8,464 bases of DNA, from NCBI GenBank assembly GCA_030632095.1, contig DAOVJU010000124.1, forward strand, positions 1 to 8,464, written 5' to 3'. Every line of letters starts with the position of its first letter. The stretch's first letter is position 1. The notes under the pieces are model-generated. The model saw only the letters and a program-made list of their open reading frames with translations, was not told the DNA's origin and did not search any database. The position numbers and the translations under genes were made by a program. The stretch is from Chlorobiota bacterium (GTDB lineage: Bacteria > Bacteroidota > Bacteroidia > Bacteroidales > B39-G9). Of the stretch, positions 1 to 6,644 are shown one piece after another.

Positions 1-1182
1 ACCCAGGGTATTACCAGGTTTAGTGATATTTTAAGAAAGGATAATGATGACCTTCAAAAATTATCATTTAATATCATGTCTAATCTTATCGATTATGTAA
101 ATGCCATACAAGGTGCTATTTTTATTATTAATGAAACTGTTCAGGATGATATATATTATGAACTTAAGACAGCTATTGCGTATGGACGGGATAAGTTTAT
201 GAATAAAAAAATATACCAGGGAGAAGGGCTTATTGGAAGATGTGTTCATGAACGGCTTACAATATATTTAAAAGAAATACCGGAAGATTTTGTTAATATA
301 ACATCAGGATTGGGAGATGCAAATCCTAAAACTTTATTGTTTGTACCTCTTATGGTTAATGAAGAAGTATATGGAGTTATTGAGTTAGCTTCTTTTGATG
401 AATTTGAAAAGTATAAAATAGAATTAGTTGAAAAACTTGGTGAAAATATTGCATCTACAATTTCTGGTGTAAAAATTAATGAGAGAACTGCCCGGTTACT
501 TGAACAGTCGCAACAACAAAGTGAAGAATTAGCGGCACAGGAGGAGGAAATGCGTCAGAATATGGAAGAGTTGCAAGCTACTCAGGAAGAATCTTCAAGA
601 AAGGAACAGGAAATGAGAGGAACAGTTGAAGCTATTAACAATGTTATTGGTACTGCTGAAATGGATATGGAAGGTAATATATTTAATGTCAATAAATTAT
701 TCACAGATTATTTATTTACTACCGATGGTGAACTAATGGGTAAAAAATATTGGTCATTGTTAACTAGTGAATTTCAAAAAGACCTCGAAGAAGAATGGCC
801 CAAGCTGCTTAATGGAATTGGTTTTGATATTGATGCAGAATATCTCGCTAAAAAAACCAATGTATGGCTTAATGGTTCATTCACTCCACTTAAAGATGAA
901 AATGGGGATTTTTTCAAGGTAATTGCCATGGTTATAAATAAGACACAGTCAAAATCATTTGAATCGCGAATTTCAAGCTATGTGGGGAAAATCAATATAC
1001 TTAATGAAGATTTAGGTATTGCGCAACAAAAACTTGATGATAAGGAAAAAGAAGAAATGGAATTCAAAGAATCGCTCATGGAAGAAACTGAAGCTCAAAC
1101 TGAAATGCTTGAAAATAAGTTAATAATAGTAGAGAAAGAGCTGAAGTTAGCAAAAGATGAAATTGAAAATTTAAGAAAATAA
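1..1182 (+). CDS. GAF-PAS coiled-coil sensor protein, 5' truncated by window
   Basis: The frame is open from base 1, so the 393 visible residues are the C-terminal part of a longer protein. The ATG at 76 lies inside a conserved stretch (KLSFNIMSNLIDYVNA) and is unlikely to be the true start. Visible order: a GAF domain at about residues 20-160 (GEGLIGRC, TSGLGDANPKTLLFVPL, VYGVIELASF); a Q/E-rich coiled coil at about 163-208 (QSQQQSEELAAQEEEMRQ); a PAS domain at about 208-318; and a charged C-terminal coiled coil to the end. This layout is familiar from Bacteroidetes signalling proteins that carry a transmembrane and HAMP part further upstream, but that part is not seen here. No histidine kinase, GGDEF or other output domain lies between the PAS domain and the stop, so the signal is presumably passed on by protein contact. 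Ligand and partner are unknown. The domain calls are confident; the pathway is not. Confidence 0.85.
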   Translation, partial: TQGITRFSDILRKDNDDLQKLSFNIMSNLIDYVNAIQGAIFIINETVQDDIYYELKTAIAYGRDKFMNKKIYQGEGLIGRCVHERLTIYLKEIPEDFVNITSGLGDANPKTLLFVPLMVNEEVYGVIELASFDEFEKYKIELVEKLGENIASTISGVKINERTARLLEQSQQQSEELAAQEEEMRQNMEELQATQEESSRKEQEMRGTVEAINNVIGTAEMDMEGNIFNVNKLFTDYLFTTDGELMGKKYWSLLTSEFQKDLEEEWPKLLNGIGFDIDAEYLAKKTNVWLNGSFTPLKDENGDFFKVIAMVINKTQSKSFESRISSYVGKINILNEDLGIAQQKLDDKEKEEMEFKESLMEETEAQTEMLENKLIIVEKELKLAKDEIENLRK

Positions 1183-1320
1183 ACTTTAGGTATTCTAACA
1201 TCACAGCCCTTGATGTAAGTAAATTTGTAAGTGTTCACAGCTTACTATATTGTTCAATTGCCTGCCCCGTGGGGAGAAACGACCTTATCGGGGAGTATAT
1301 CTGGGTGTGGGAAATTGTTG

Positions 1321-1341
1321 TTAAATGTTAAATGTTAAATG
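1321..1341. repeat. Three tandem copies of TTAAATG
   Basis: The 7-mer TTAAATG occurs three times head to tail without a mismatch at 1321-1327, 1328-1334 and 1335-1341, about 80 bases before the reductase start. A short tandem repeat of this kind can vary in copy number by slippage. Its position upstream of any likely promoter for the next gene makes a regulatory effect possible but unproven. Confidence 0.9.
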
Positions 1342-1373
1342 GGATTGGTTTACCAAAAATCATGGGTTATAAA

Positions 1374-1402
1374 TTGAAAATCAGCTTTAAATATTATCTT
1401 TA
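1374..1402 (+). promoter_or_regulatory. Weak candidate Bacteroidetes-type promoter for the reductase-miaA pair
   Basis: A TTG at 1374-1376 is followed after 18 bases by TATCTTTA at 1395-1402. This matches the Bacteroidetes -7 consensus TAnnTTTG except at the last base. The start codon at 1422 would leave a leader of about a dozen bases. The -33 element is only partial, so the call is tentative. Confidence 0.3.
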
Positions 1403-1421
1403 AATTGTAATTTTTCAAATT

Positions 1422-2480
1422 ATGACTTTACTATCCAGGATAGAAGCTTTTATTCATTTGGGGAGTTTTTTAAAGCAATTTAAAGCTGGATTACGCAATT
1501 ATGATTGTGAATCATTAAATAATCTTTATTTCAATCAGATTAATGAGGCAATAAACAATTCATATACCCGGAATAAGTGGTTTACAGAAGAATTTGTGCG
1601 CTATGCAATACAAAGTATAAGTAAGTTATTGAGTAAAGATATGATTGAGAAGTGGCTCCGGAATTATTCAATAAAGGATAAAAATCCACCTGCAAGAATT
1701 GGGGTGATTATGGCAGGAAATATTCCGTTTGTTGGATTTCATGATATGCTAACTGTTTTGCTTAGTGGAAATATCTTTTTAGGCAAGCAATCATCCAAAG
1801 ACAATAATTTACTGGAATTAATTTCGAAAGTATTAATCAAAATTGAACCTGGATTTGAAAATCGTATAATCTTCATAGATGAAAGGCTGAAAGATTTTGA
1901 TGCAATAATTGCCACTGGTAGTAATAATACATCAAGGTATTTTGAATATTATTTTGGTAAATATCCAAACATTATCAGAAACAACAGAAATAGTATTGCC
2001 ATACTTTCAGGAAATGAACAGGAAAGTGATTTGGAAAAATTGGCTGATGATGTCTTTTTGTTTTATGGATTAGGATGCAGAAGTATTTCGAAACTTTTTG
2101 TGCCGGAAAATTATAATTTTAACCCTTTAATAAAAGTATTTCAGAAATACAGGTATTTCAGTAATCATAATGGTTTTATGAATAATTATGATTATAATAA
2201 GTCAATTTATTTGATGAATAGTATTGATTTTTATGATTGTGGTTTTTTCATATTAACACAAAACGAGAAATATGCTTCTCCAATATCAGTAATTTATTAT
2301 GAGAAATACAGGAATACAGATTATATAACTGAACAAATAAATCTAAATTCAAATCAGATACAGTGTATAGTAAGTAATACCAAAAACCAGAGACATATTT
2401 CTTTTGGTATGGCCCAACACCCTGAGTTGTGGGACTATGCTGATGGTATTGACACTATGAATTTCCTTTTAAATTTATAA
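1422..2480 (+). CDS. LuxC-type acyl-CoA reductase
   Basis: This 352-residue protein belongs to the LuxC/acyl-CoA reductase family, within the aldehyde dehydrogenase fold. Members reduce activated fatty acyl groups to aldehydes with NADPH through an acyl-cysteine intermediate. Visible signs are a nucleotide-binding region at about residues 92-120 (ARIGVIMAGNIPFVGFHD, then LLSGN), a conserved stretch at 164-193 with TGSNNTSRYF, YYFGKYPN and NRNS, and the probable catalytic Cys219 in GLGCRSISK. Length is at the short end for LuxC but usual for the Bacteroidetes version, which is not part of a lux operon. The ATG at 1422 is the first in frame, in an AT-rich leader without a Shine-Dalgarno sequence. 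miaA follows after 22 bp on the same strand, so the two are probably cotranscribed. The physiological substrate and electron-donor partner are unknown; fatty aldehyde or long-chain alcohol formation is inferred. Confidence 0.85.
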   Translation: MTLLSRIEAFIHLGSFLKQFKAGLRNYDCESLNNLYFNQINEAINNSYTRNKWFTEEFVRYAIQSISKLLSKDMIEKWLRNYSIKDKNPPARIGVIMAGNIPFVGFHDMLTVLLSGNIFLGKQSSKDNNLLELISKVLIKIEPGFENRIIFIDERLKDFDAIIATGSNNTSRYFEYYFGKYPNIIRNNRNSIAILSGNEQESDLEKLADDVFLFYGLGCRSISKLFVPENYNFNPLIKVFQKYRYFSNHNGFMNNYDYNKSIYLMNSIDFYDCGFFILTQNEKYASPISVIYYEKYRNTDYITEQINLNSNQIQCIVSNTKNQRHISFGMAQHPELWDYADGIDTMNFLLNL

Positions 2481-2502
2481 GCATTTATTCTACGAGTTTG
2501 CA

Positions 2503-3420
2503 ATGTCAAAGACAGTAATCATTTTATTAGGGCCCACTGGTATTGGAAAAACTGATTTAAGTATACAGATAGCAAAACAAATAGATTCTCCAATCTTGTC
2601 TTGTGATTCAAGGCAATTTTACAAAGAAATGAAAATTGGAACTGCTGTTCCATCAACCGGGCAATTGAAAACAGTAAAGCATTATTTTATTGGAAATAAG
2701 TCGGTTACACAATATTATAATGTGTTTATGTTTGAGACAGAAGCCATACAATTAGTGAATGATCTGTTTAAAAATCATAATGCATTACTAATGGCAGGAG
2801 GGTCGGGAATGTATATTGATGTTGTTTGTAACGGGCTGGATGATATACCGGATATTGATCCTGAATTAAGAAAGGAAGTAATTCGGAAATATGAAAAATA
2901 TGGAATAGAAAGCCTGCGTTTTGATCTCAAAAAAATGGATCCTGAATACTATAAGATTGTTGATTTAAAAAATAAGAACAGAATGCTTCGGGCAATTGAA
3001 GTAAAACTTCAAACAGGAAAAACCTTATCAAGTTACCGGAAAAGCAAGAAAAAAATACGGGATTTTAATGTCATAAAAATAGGTTTAGAGCGAGACAGGA
3101 AAGAGTTATACAACAGGATAAACCTCCGGGTTGATAAAATGATTAGCGATGGATTAGTAAAAGAAGCAAAATCTTTGTTACCATTTCGGGGCTCAAATGC
3201 ATTAAATACTGTTGGGTATAAGGAGTTATTCGAATATTTTGATAAAAAAATTACATTAGAAAAAGCTGTTGAACTAATCAAGAGAAACAGCAGGAGATAT
3301 GCTAAAAGGCAAATAACATGGTTTAACAAGGATAAGGATATTAACTGGTTTCATGCTGATGATGAGGACAGGATAATAGATTTTATAAAAAATTTCTGTA
3401 AGCGTTCACCGTGTCTATAA
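2503..3420 (+). CDS. miaA: tRNA dimethylallyltransferase MiaA
   Basis: MiaA transfers a dimethylallyl group from dimethylallyl diphosphate to N6 of A37 in tRNAs that read codons starting with U, the first step towards ms2i6A. The 305-residue length fits the family. Visible motifs: the P-loop GPTGIGKT at residues 10-17, CDSRQFY at 34-40 with the expected catalytic Asp35, MAGGSGMY at 97-104, the tRNA-binding region KNKNRMLRAIEV at about 156-167, and the C-terminal NTVGYKEL and RRYAKRQITWF. The ATG at 2503 sits 22 bp after the reductase stop, and the P-loop begins at residue 10 as usual. The last seven residues (CKRSPCL) look unlike a normal MiaA tail and coincide with the start of the unusual sequence that continues past the stop, so the 3' end may have been rewritten by an insertion. 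That last point is inference. Confidence 0.97.
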   Translation: MSKTVIILLGPTGIGKTDLSIQIAKQIDSPILSCDSRQFYKEMKIGTAVPSTGQLKTVKHYFIGNKSVTQYYNVFMFETEAIQLVNDLFKNHNALLMAGGSGMYIDVVCNGLDDIPDIDPELRKEVIRKYEKYGIESLRFDLKKMDPEYYKIVDLKNKNRMLRAIEVKLQTGKTLSSYRKSKKKIRDFNVIKIGLERDRKELYNRINLRVDKMISDGLVKEAKSLLPFRGSNALNTVGYKELFEYFDKKITLEKAVELIKRNSRRYAKRQITWFNKDKDINWFHADDEDRIIDFIKNFCKRSPCL

Positions 3421-3452
3421 AGTCAAAAGTTTGTTCAGAAAGTTCGAGTTCT

Positions 3453-3509
3453 AGGCTTGCGAAGCCTGAAAAATGGGAGTTTACTTTTGTAAATGACCAT
3501 TTTGAAGGC
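3453..3509. repeat. Long imperfect hairpin between convergent genes
   Basis: Two nested structures are visible. The small one is AGGCTT (3453-3458), loop GCG, AAGCCT (3462-3467). The larger spans 3464-3509: GCCT pairs with AGGC, AAAATGG (3470-3476) with CCATTTT (3497-3503), and TTTAC (3480-3484) with GTAAA (3489-3493) around a TTTT loop. Between the helices, GA faces GA (3468-3469 against 3504-3505) and GAG faces TGA (3477-3479 against 3494-3496), so the interior loops could form tandem G·A pairs. No T-tract follows on either strand, so it is not a standard intrinsic terminator, although it lies where both converging transcripts end. It may be a REP-like repeat, a structured 3' end or a relic of a mobile element. 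Confidence 0.6.
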
Positions 3510-3549
3510 AAGCATAACGACGAAATCGGACTTTATGGACAAGCACTAA

Positions 3550-4716
3550 TTAGCAATTGGTTCTCACTTTTTCAAGGGCATTTACAAATTTGTCCCAGGA
3601 AAACCTGTGTTTTTCTATGGAAACATTTTTTGAGAATTCAGTTTCTCTATTATTTAAATAAAAATCTTCAATAAATGTTGCTATTGTCTCAGGATTTTTT
3701 TCGGAAATGTAACCCACTTTTTCATGAGGGACAATTTCTGACAAACCCCCTACATTAGTAACTAACATAGGACGCTCAAAGTGATAGGCAATTTGAGTAA
3801 CACCACTTTGTGTTGCATTGTGATATGTTTGGACTACCAGATCGGCTGCACAGAAATAATATCTAACCAAGTTGGATGGAATAAATTCATTCCTGAGAAT
3901 AACTTTGTCCTGAATGTTTAAATGTTTTATTAAGGAAAGATATTCTTCAGTATTGTCATAGAATTCTCCGGCAACAATAAGCCTTACATTATCCAATTCT
4001 TTTAACTTATCTGAAGCTAATGCCTTAAGCATTAAATCCAAACCTTTGTATTTTCTAACCAAACCAAAAAACAAAAGATATTTTTTTGTTGGATCAAGTT
4101 TTAATTTCTCAATAGATTTTTCTTTACTCACTATCGGGCCAAAAATATCATATATCGGATGAGGTGTAAATTTCTTGTTATTTGAAGTAGTAAAAAGAGA
4201 AAGTTCCTTTAAAACAGATTTGGACAGGGTAATAAAACCATCACATTTCTTTAAAAAAAAACGATTTAAGAAATTATCCGGTAATCTTTTTTCATGTGGT
4301 ATGATATTATGGCAAAGAGCTATTTTTTTTATTGATTTTCTTCTTAACAATCTTATAATCATTCCATAGCATAATCCAAAAAAGGGCATCCAATAATTGA
4401 ATACAATAGTTGCTGCATCGGTTTTTCTAATATACTTTGCAGTTTTTATCCAGCTTATTGGATTGATTGAATTTATTAGTTCTTTTATATCAACATTTTC
4501 AGGGGCATCACCATTTTCATATTGTGTTTTTCCCGGAAAAAGAAAGGATGGATATTGTAATGTAAAAGAAATAATTTCCGAAGAAATATTCTTTTTTTTA
4601 AGCGCTCTTGCAACAGATTGATTAAAATTTGCAATTCCTCCCCGTAATGGAAATGCAGGGCCTATTAATATGTATTTTGATTTTTCTATTGTATGAAAGT
4701 TAGATTTTCTTTTCAA
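3550..4716 (-). CDS. GT-B glycosyltransferase, family 4-like
   Basis: This 388-residue protein has the two-domain GT-B layout and probably transfers a sugar from a nucleotide-sugar donor onto a lipid-linked or surface glycan. Visible signs are the N-terminal GPAFPLRGGIANFN (residues 19-32), HNIIPHE (136-142), the start of the second domain at LLFFGLVRKYKGLDLMLKAL (214-233), LIVAGEF (246-252) and TNVGGLSEIVP (320-330). The usual GT4 E-x7-E motif is not evident; that region reads NATQSGVTQIAYHFERP (300-316), as I recall for a related subfamily. The start is odd: the frame opens with TTG at 4716 directly after an in-frame TGA, and no ATG, GTG or other TTG occurs before the conserved GP motif. 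The gene overlaps the 3' end of the upstream GT2 gene by 17 bp, suggesting translational coupling. Acceptor and sugar are unknown. Confidence 0.85.
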   Translation of the reverse strand: MKRKSNFHTIEKSKYILIGPAFPLRGGIANFNQSVARALKKKNISSEIISFTLQYPSFLFPGKTQYENGDAPENVDIKELINSINPISWIKTAKYIRKTDAATIVFNYWMPFFGLCYGMIIRLLRRKSIKKIALCHNIIPHEKRLPDNFLNRFFLKKCDGFITLSKSVLKELSLFTTSNNKKFTPHPIYDIFGPIVSKEKSIEKLKLDPTKKYLLFFGLVRKYKGLDLMLKALASDKLKELDNVRLIVAGEFYDNTEEYLSLIKHLNIQDKVILRNEFIPSNLVRYYFCAADLVVQTYHNATQSGVTQIAYHFERPMLVTNVGGLSEIVPHEKVGYISEKNPETIATFIEDFYLNNRETEFSKNVSIEKHRFSWDKFVNALEKVRTNC

Positions 4717-5647
4717 TCAGGTAATCGTTTCTATCTGGCGAAGTTCTTGAAACCAGTTCTGCAATGAATCCTGTTAAAAACATTTGGACGCCTATAATGG
4801 TAGCAACTAATGCAATGTAGAACAATGGCTGGTCAACTATTTCACGTACGGGCATATCAACAAATAACAGATGTATTTTTTGTGCAATAATCCAGATGGT
4901 TGCAAATCCTCCTGTCAGAAACATAATTGTTCCCCATACGCCAAAAAAATGCATTGGCCTTTTGCCAAATCTGGTTATAAAAGTAACCGATAATAGATCA
5001 AGAAAGCCATTTATAAACCTTTCAATCCCAAATTTCGTTACACCATATTTTCTTTTTTTGTGCTGAACAACTTTTTCGGTAATTCGTTTAAAACCGGCTT
5101 GTTTTGCTAAAACAGGAATGTACCGGTGCATTTCACCATAAACTTCAATGCTTTTAACTACAGCATTTTTATATGCTTTTAGGCCACAATTAAAATCATG
5201 GAGCTTAATTCGTGTAAATATCCTGGCTGTACGGTTAAAAAACTTGCTTGGTAATGTTTTTGATAATGGATCATATCTTTTCTTTTTCCATCCGGAAACG
5301 ATATCCCAATTTTCTTCAATAATCATTCTATATAATTCGGGAATCTCATCCGGGCTATCCTGCATATCAGCATCCATTGTAATAACAACATTGCCATTAA
5401 CTTGTTGAAAAGCGCTATGCAGTGCAGCAGACTTTCCGTAATTTCTTCTAAATTTTATACCTCTTACATTTTCACTTTTTTGGGATAATTCTTCAATTAT
5501 CTTCCAGGACTTATCATTACTGCCATCATCAATAAAAACTATTTCCCATGAATAGTTTTGTTCTCTTACCACTCTTTGAATCCAATCGAATAATTCGTTT
5601 AACGATTCTTCTTCATTATATAAGGGGACAACAACTGATAAATCCAT
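4700..5647 (-). CDS. Membrane-anchored family 2 glycosyltransferase (polyprenyl-phosphate sugar transferase type)
   Basis: The 315-residue protein resembles the GtrB/ArnC/DPM1 group, which moves a sugar from a nucleotide donor to a polyprenyl phosphate at the inner face of the cytoplasmic membrane. The N-terminal GT-A domain shows MDLSVVVPLYNEEESL (1-16), FIDDGSNDKS (38-47), RRNYGKSAALHSAF (67-80) and the metal-binding DAD at 92-94 in MDADMQDSP. Conserved DFNCGLKAYK (151-160) and MHRYIPVLA (173-181) follow. Two hydrophobic segments, about 233-256 and 275-298, form the C-terminal anchor. I place the start at the ATG at 5647; a TTG three codons upstream is also possible, but the ATG gives the standard N-terminus. 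It lies 26 bp after the DUF4199 gene and overlaps the next glycosyltransferase gene by 17 bp, so the three form an operon. The sugar and final glycan cannot be read from sequence. Confidence 0.92.
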   Translation of the reverse strand: MDLSVVVPLYNEEESLNELFDWIQRVVREQNYSWEIVFIDDGSNDKSWKIIEELSQKSENVRGIKFRRNYGKSAALHSAFQQVNGNVVITMDADMQDSPDEIPELYRMIIEENWDIVSGWKKKRYDPLSKTLPSKFFNRTARIFTRIKLHDFNCGLKAYKNAVVKSIEVYGEMHRYIPVLAKQAGFKRITEKVVQHKKRKYGVTKFGIERFINGFLDLLSVTFITRFGKRPMHFFGVWGTIMFLTGGFATIWIIAQKIHLLFVDMPVREIVDQPLFYIALVATIIGVQMFLTGFIAELVSRTSPDRNDYLIEKKI

Positions 5648-5673
5648 TTGATCCAAAATTTCAAAATGTATAT

Positions 5674-6228
5674 TTATTCTTCATTATTTTCAATTTGTTG
5701 CATATCGGCCTGGAATGGATCGCCTTCCTTTTTAAGGATAGCGCTGGTTACTAATGAAAATAAAAATCCAAAGAATGTAAATGTAGGAACAGTCATTAAA
5801 GAGAGAAATGCAGGAGTCATAAATTTCTGGTTCATTTCCATTGCCTTTTCAATTTGATCATCAGGCATTCCCTTGTCCAGAAATCTTTCTTCAGCTAAAA
5901 CTCTCATTTTATCAATAGCATCAGGATCAATAACTGTAACAAAAACGTACATATAAAGCGCAAGTATTAAAGATGCAAAAAATGCAATTGATGTTCCAGA
6001 TCCTAGTGCATTAGCATAAGTGATCAGGCCATTATTAAAGTTATCTCTAAATTGCTTTGTTCCAACAAAGATACCAACAATTAGTATGAGATAATTTATA
6101 TAACCAGCAGTTGTTGAATTTTCCAATCCAAATAAAAATAGTATAACTGCATAAACAATGAAAGCCAAGCCAACAATGGCTCCAAAATTCATTGAATTTT
6201 TCCAGAATAATGATTTATTTTCTTGCAT
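5674..6228 (-). CDS. DUF4199 family membrane protein
   Basis: This is a 184-residue integral membrane protein of unknown function, of a type widespread in Bacteroidetes. Four hydrophobic segments are visible, at about residues 15-34, 44-57, 78-102 and 145-166. The stretch between segments two and three holds the family-like KQFRDNFNNGLITYANALGSG, and an acidic or amphipathic loop (about 101-140) separates the last two. The start is set at the ATG at 6228 (MQENKSLFWKNSMNFG); the frame can be extended nine codons to a TTG, but a promoter-like -7 element at 6253-6260 would then overlap that extension. It is the first gene of the minus-strand operon. My recollection is that DUF4199 genes often sit next to this kind of GT2 gene in the phylum, which supports a shared envelope role, but no biochemical function is known to me. 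Confidence 0.85.
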   Translation of the reverse strand: MQENKSLFWKNSMNFGAIVGLAFIVYAVILFLFGLENSTTAGYINYLILIVGIFVGTKQFRDNFNNGLITYANALGSGTSIAFFASLILALYMYVFVTVIDPDAIDKMRVLAEERFLDKGMPDDQIEKAMEMNQKFMTPAFLSLMTVPTFTFFGFLFSLVTSAILKKEGDPFQADMQQIENNEE

Positions 6229-6252
6229 ACTTGTTATTTTTAAATTTAACAG

Positions 6253-6260
6253 CAAAGATA
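6253..6260 (-). promoter_or_regulatory. Candidate -7 element for the DUF4199-glycosyltransferase operon
   Basis: On the minus strand this reads TATCTTTG, a full match to the Bacteroidetes -7 consensus TAnnTTTG, 24 bases before the DUF4199 ATG. The implied leader is under 20 bases. No clear TTTG -33 element is present at the expected 19-base spacing (the position reads AATT), so strength is uncertain. Confidence 0.5.
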
Positions 6261-6611
6261 TCTTTTTTTTCAGAATGAGAATTTAAAAATTTGAAAGTCT
6301 TTAAATGATATTTAAAAAATAGCAAAGAACGTAGATTTTAATTAAAAACATTTGAAAAATGAGATATAAAAGGAAAATAGCAAAAAAGAGAAAATGTAAA
6401 TATTCTGTTATATCATAACAGATAGTCATTACTTCATTTTTCTTGAATTAACCCGTTAGTTCTGCAAAAATCTGTGTTGCCTCTGAAAAACCTCGAAAAG
6501 CTGTATAATAATTTTATATCGAACTCAGGTTAATAAGTAATTATATAAATATAGAATGATATAATTTCATTCAGCACCACGAAATAAAATTTAGCCTAAT
6601 TTCACCAGTCT
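6261..6611. other. Divergent intergenic region without a convincing gene
   Basis: About 350 bases of very AT-rich sequence separate the minus-strand operon from the SRP RNA promoter. It contains one perfect inverted repeat (6404-6422, listed separately), a second with 6-bp arms GAATGA/TCATTC (6554-6559 and 6567-6572), and two near copies of AATAGCAAA (about 6319 and 6375). Short open frames exist, such as 42 codons on the minus strand at 6301-6429, but they look like chance translations of A/T runs. I see no tRNA, recognisable riboswitch or other RNA gene here. Confidence 0.5.
6404..6422. repeat. Perfect 8-bp inverted repeat, TCTGTTAT-ATC-ATAACAGA
   Basis: The arms TCTGTTAT (6404-6411) and ATAACAGA (6415-6422) are exact reverse complements around ATC. 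No T-tract flanks it on either strand, so it is more like an operator or protein-binding palindrome than a terminator. It lies roughly 150 bases upstream of the minus-strand promoter and 190 bases upstream of the SRP RNA promoter. No regulator can be assigned. Confidence 0.55.
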
Positions 6612-6642
6612 TTTGTCATTTATCTTATTTTATCTACTTTTG
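6612..6642 (+). promoter_or_regulatory. Bacteroidetes sigma-ABfr-type promoter of the SRP RNA gene
   Basis: TTTG at 6612-6615 and TACTTTTG at 6635-6642 are separated by 19 bases, an exact fit to the Bacteroidetes primary-sigma pattern TTTG-N19-TAnnTTTG. The start point would fall a few bases downstream, just at the 5' strand of the SRP RNA terminal helix. It is the clearest promoter in the window. Confidence 0.85.
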
Positions 6643-6644
6643 TG

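Larger units (their letters stand above)
1183..1421. other. Non-coding spacer with G/C-rich island and small inverted repeats
   Basis: No convincing ORF lies in these 239 bases. Near the sensor stop there is a 6-bp inverted repeat, ACATCA/TGATGT (1198-1203 and 1211-1216), with a 7-base loop but no T-tract, so it is not a standard terminator. GTAAG/CTTAC arms follow at 1227-1231 and 1241-1245. From about 1261 to 1315 the base composition becomes G/C-rich, including CCCCGTGGGG at 1265-1274 and a second GGGGAG at 1291-1296. This contrasts with the AT-rich surroundings and suggests a remnant of inserted or repeated DNA, but I cannot identify it. Confidence 0.5.

Noticed and set aside
1198..1216. 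Hairpin ACATCA/TGATGT after the sensor gene as a terminator
   Set aside because: Only 6 bp, a 7-base loop and no T run; it is too weak to call.
3033..3329. 98-codon minus-strand frame inside miaA
   Set aside because: It lies fully antisense to a strongly conserved gene and shows only the low-complexity residues expected from a shadow frame.
3411..3674. Open frame of 87 codons on the plus strand across the miaA-glycosyltransferase gap
   Set aside because: It starts inside miaA, covers the hairpin and runs antisense into the glycosyltransferase; the translation matches no family I know and its composition follows the repeat-like DNA.
5148..5857. Several plus-strand frames of 68-86 codons over the GT2 and DUF4199 genes
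   Set aside because: All are antisense to well-supported coding sequences and have no recognisable motif.
6301..6429. 42-codon hydrophobic ORF on the minus strand in the divergent spacer
   Set aside because: Long A runs on the plus strand translate to Phe, Leu and Ile by chance; there is no supporting family, ribosome site or clear promoter.
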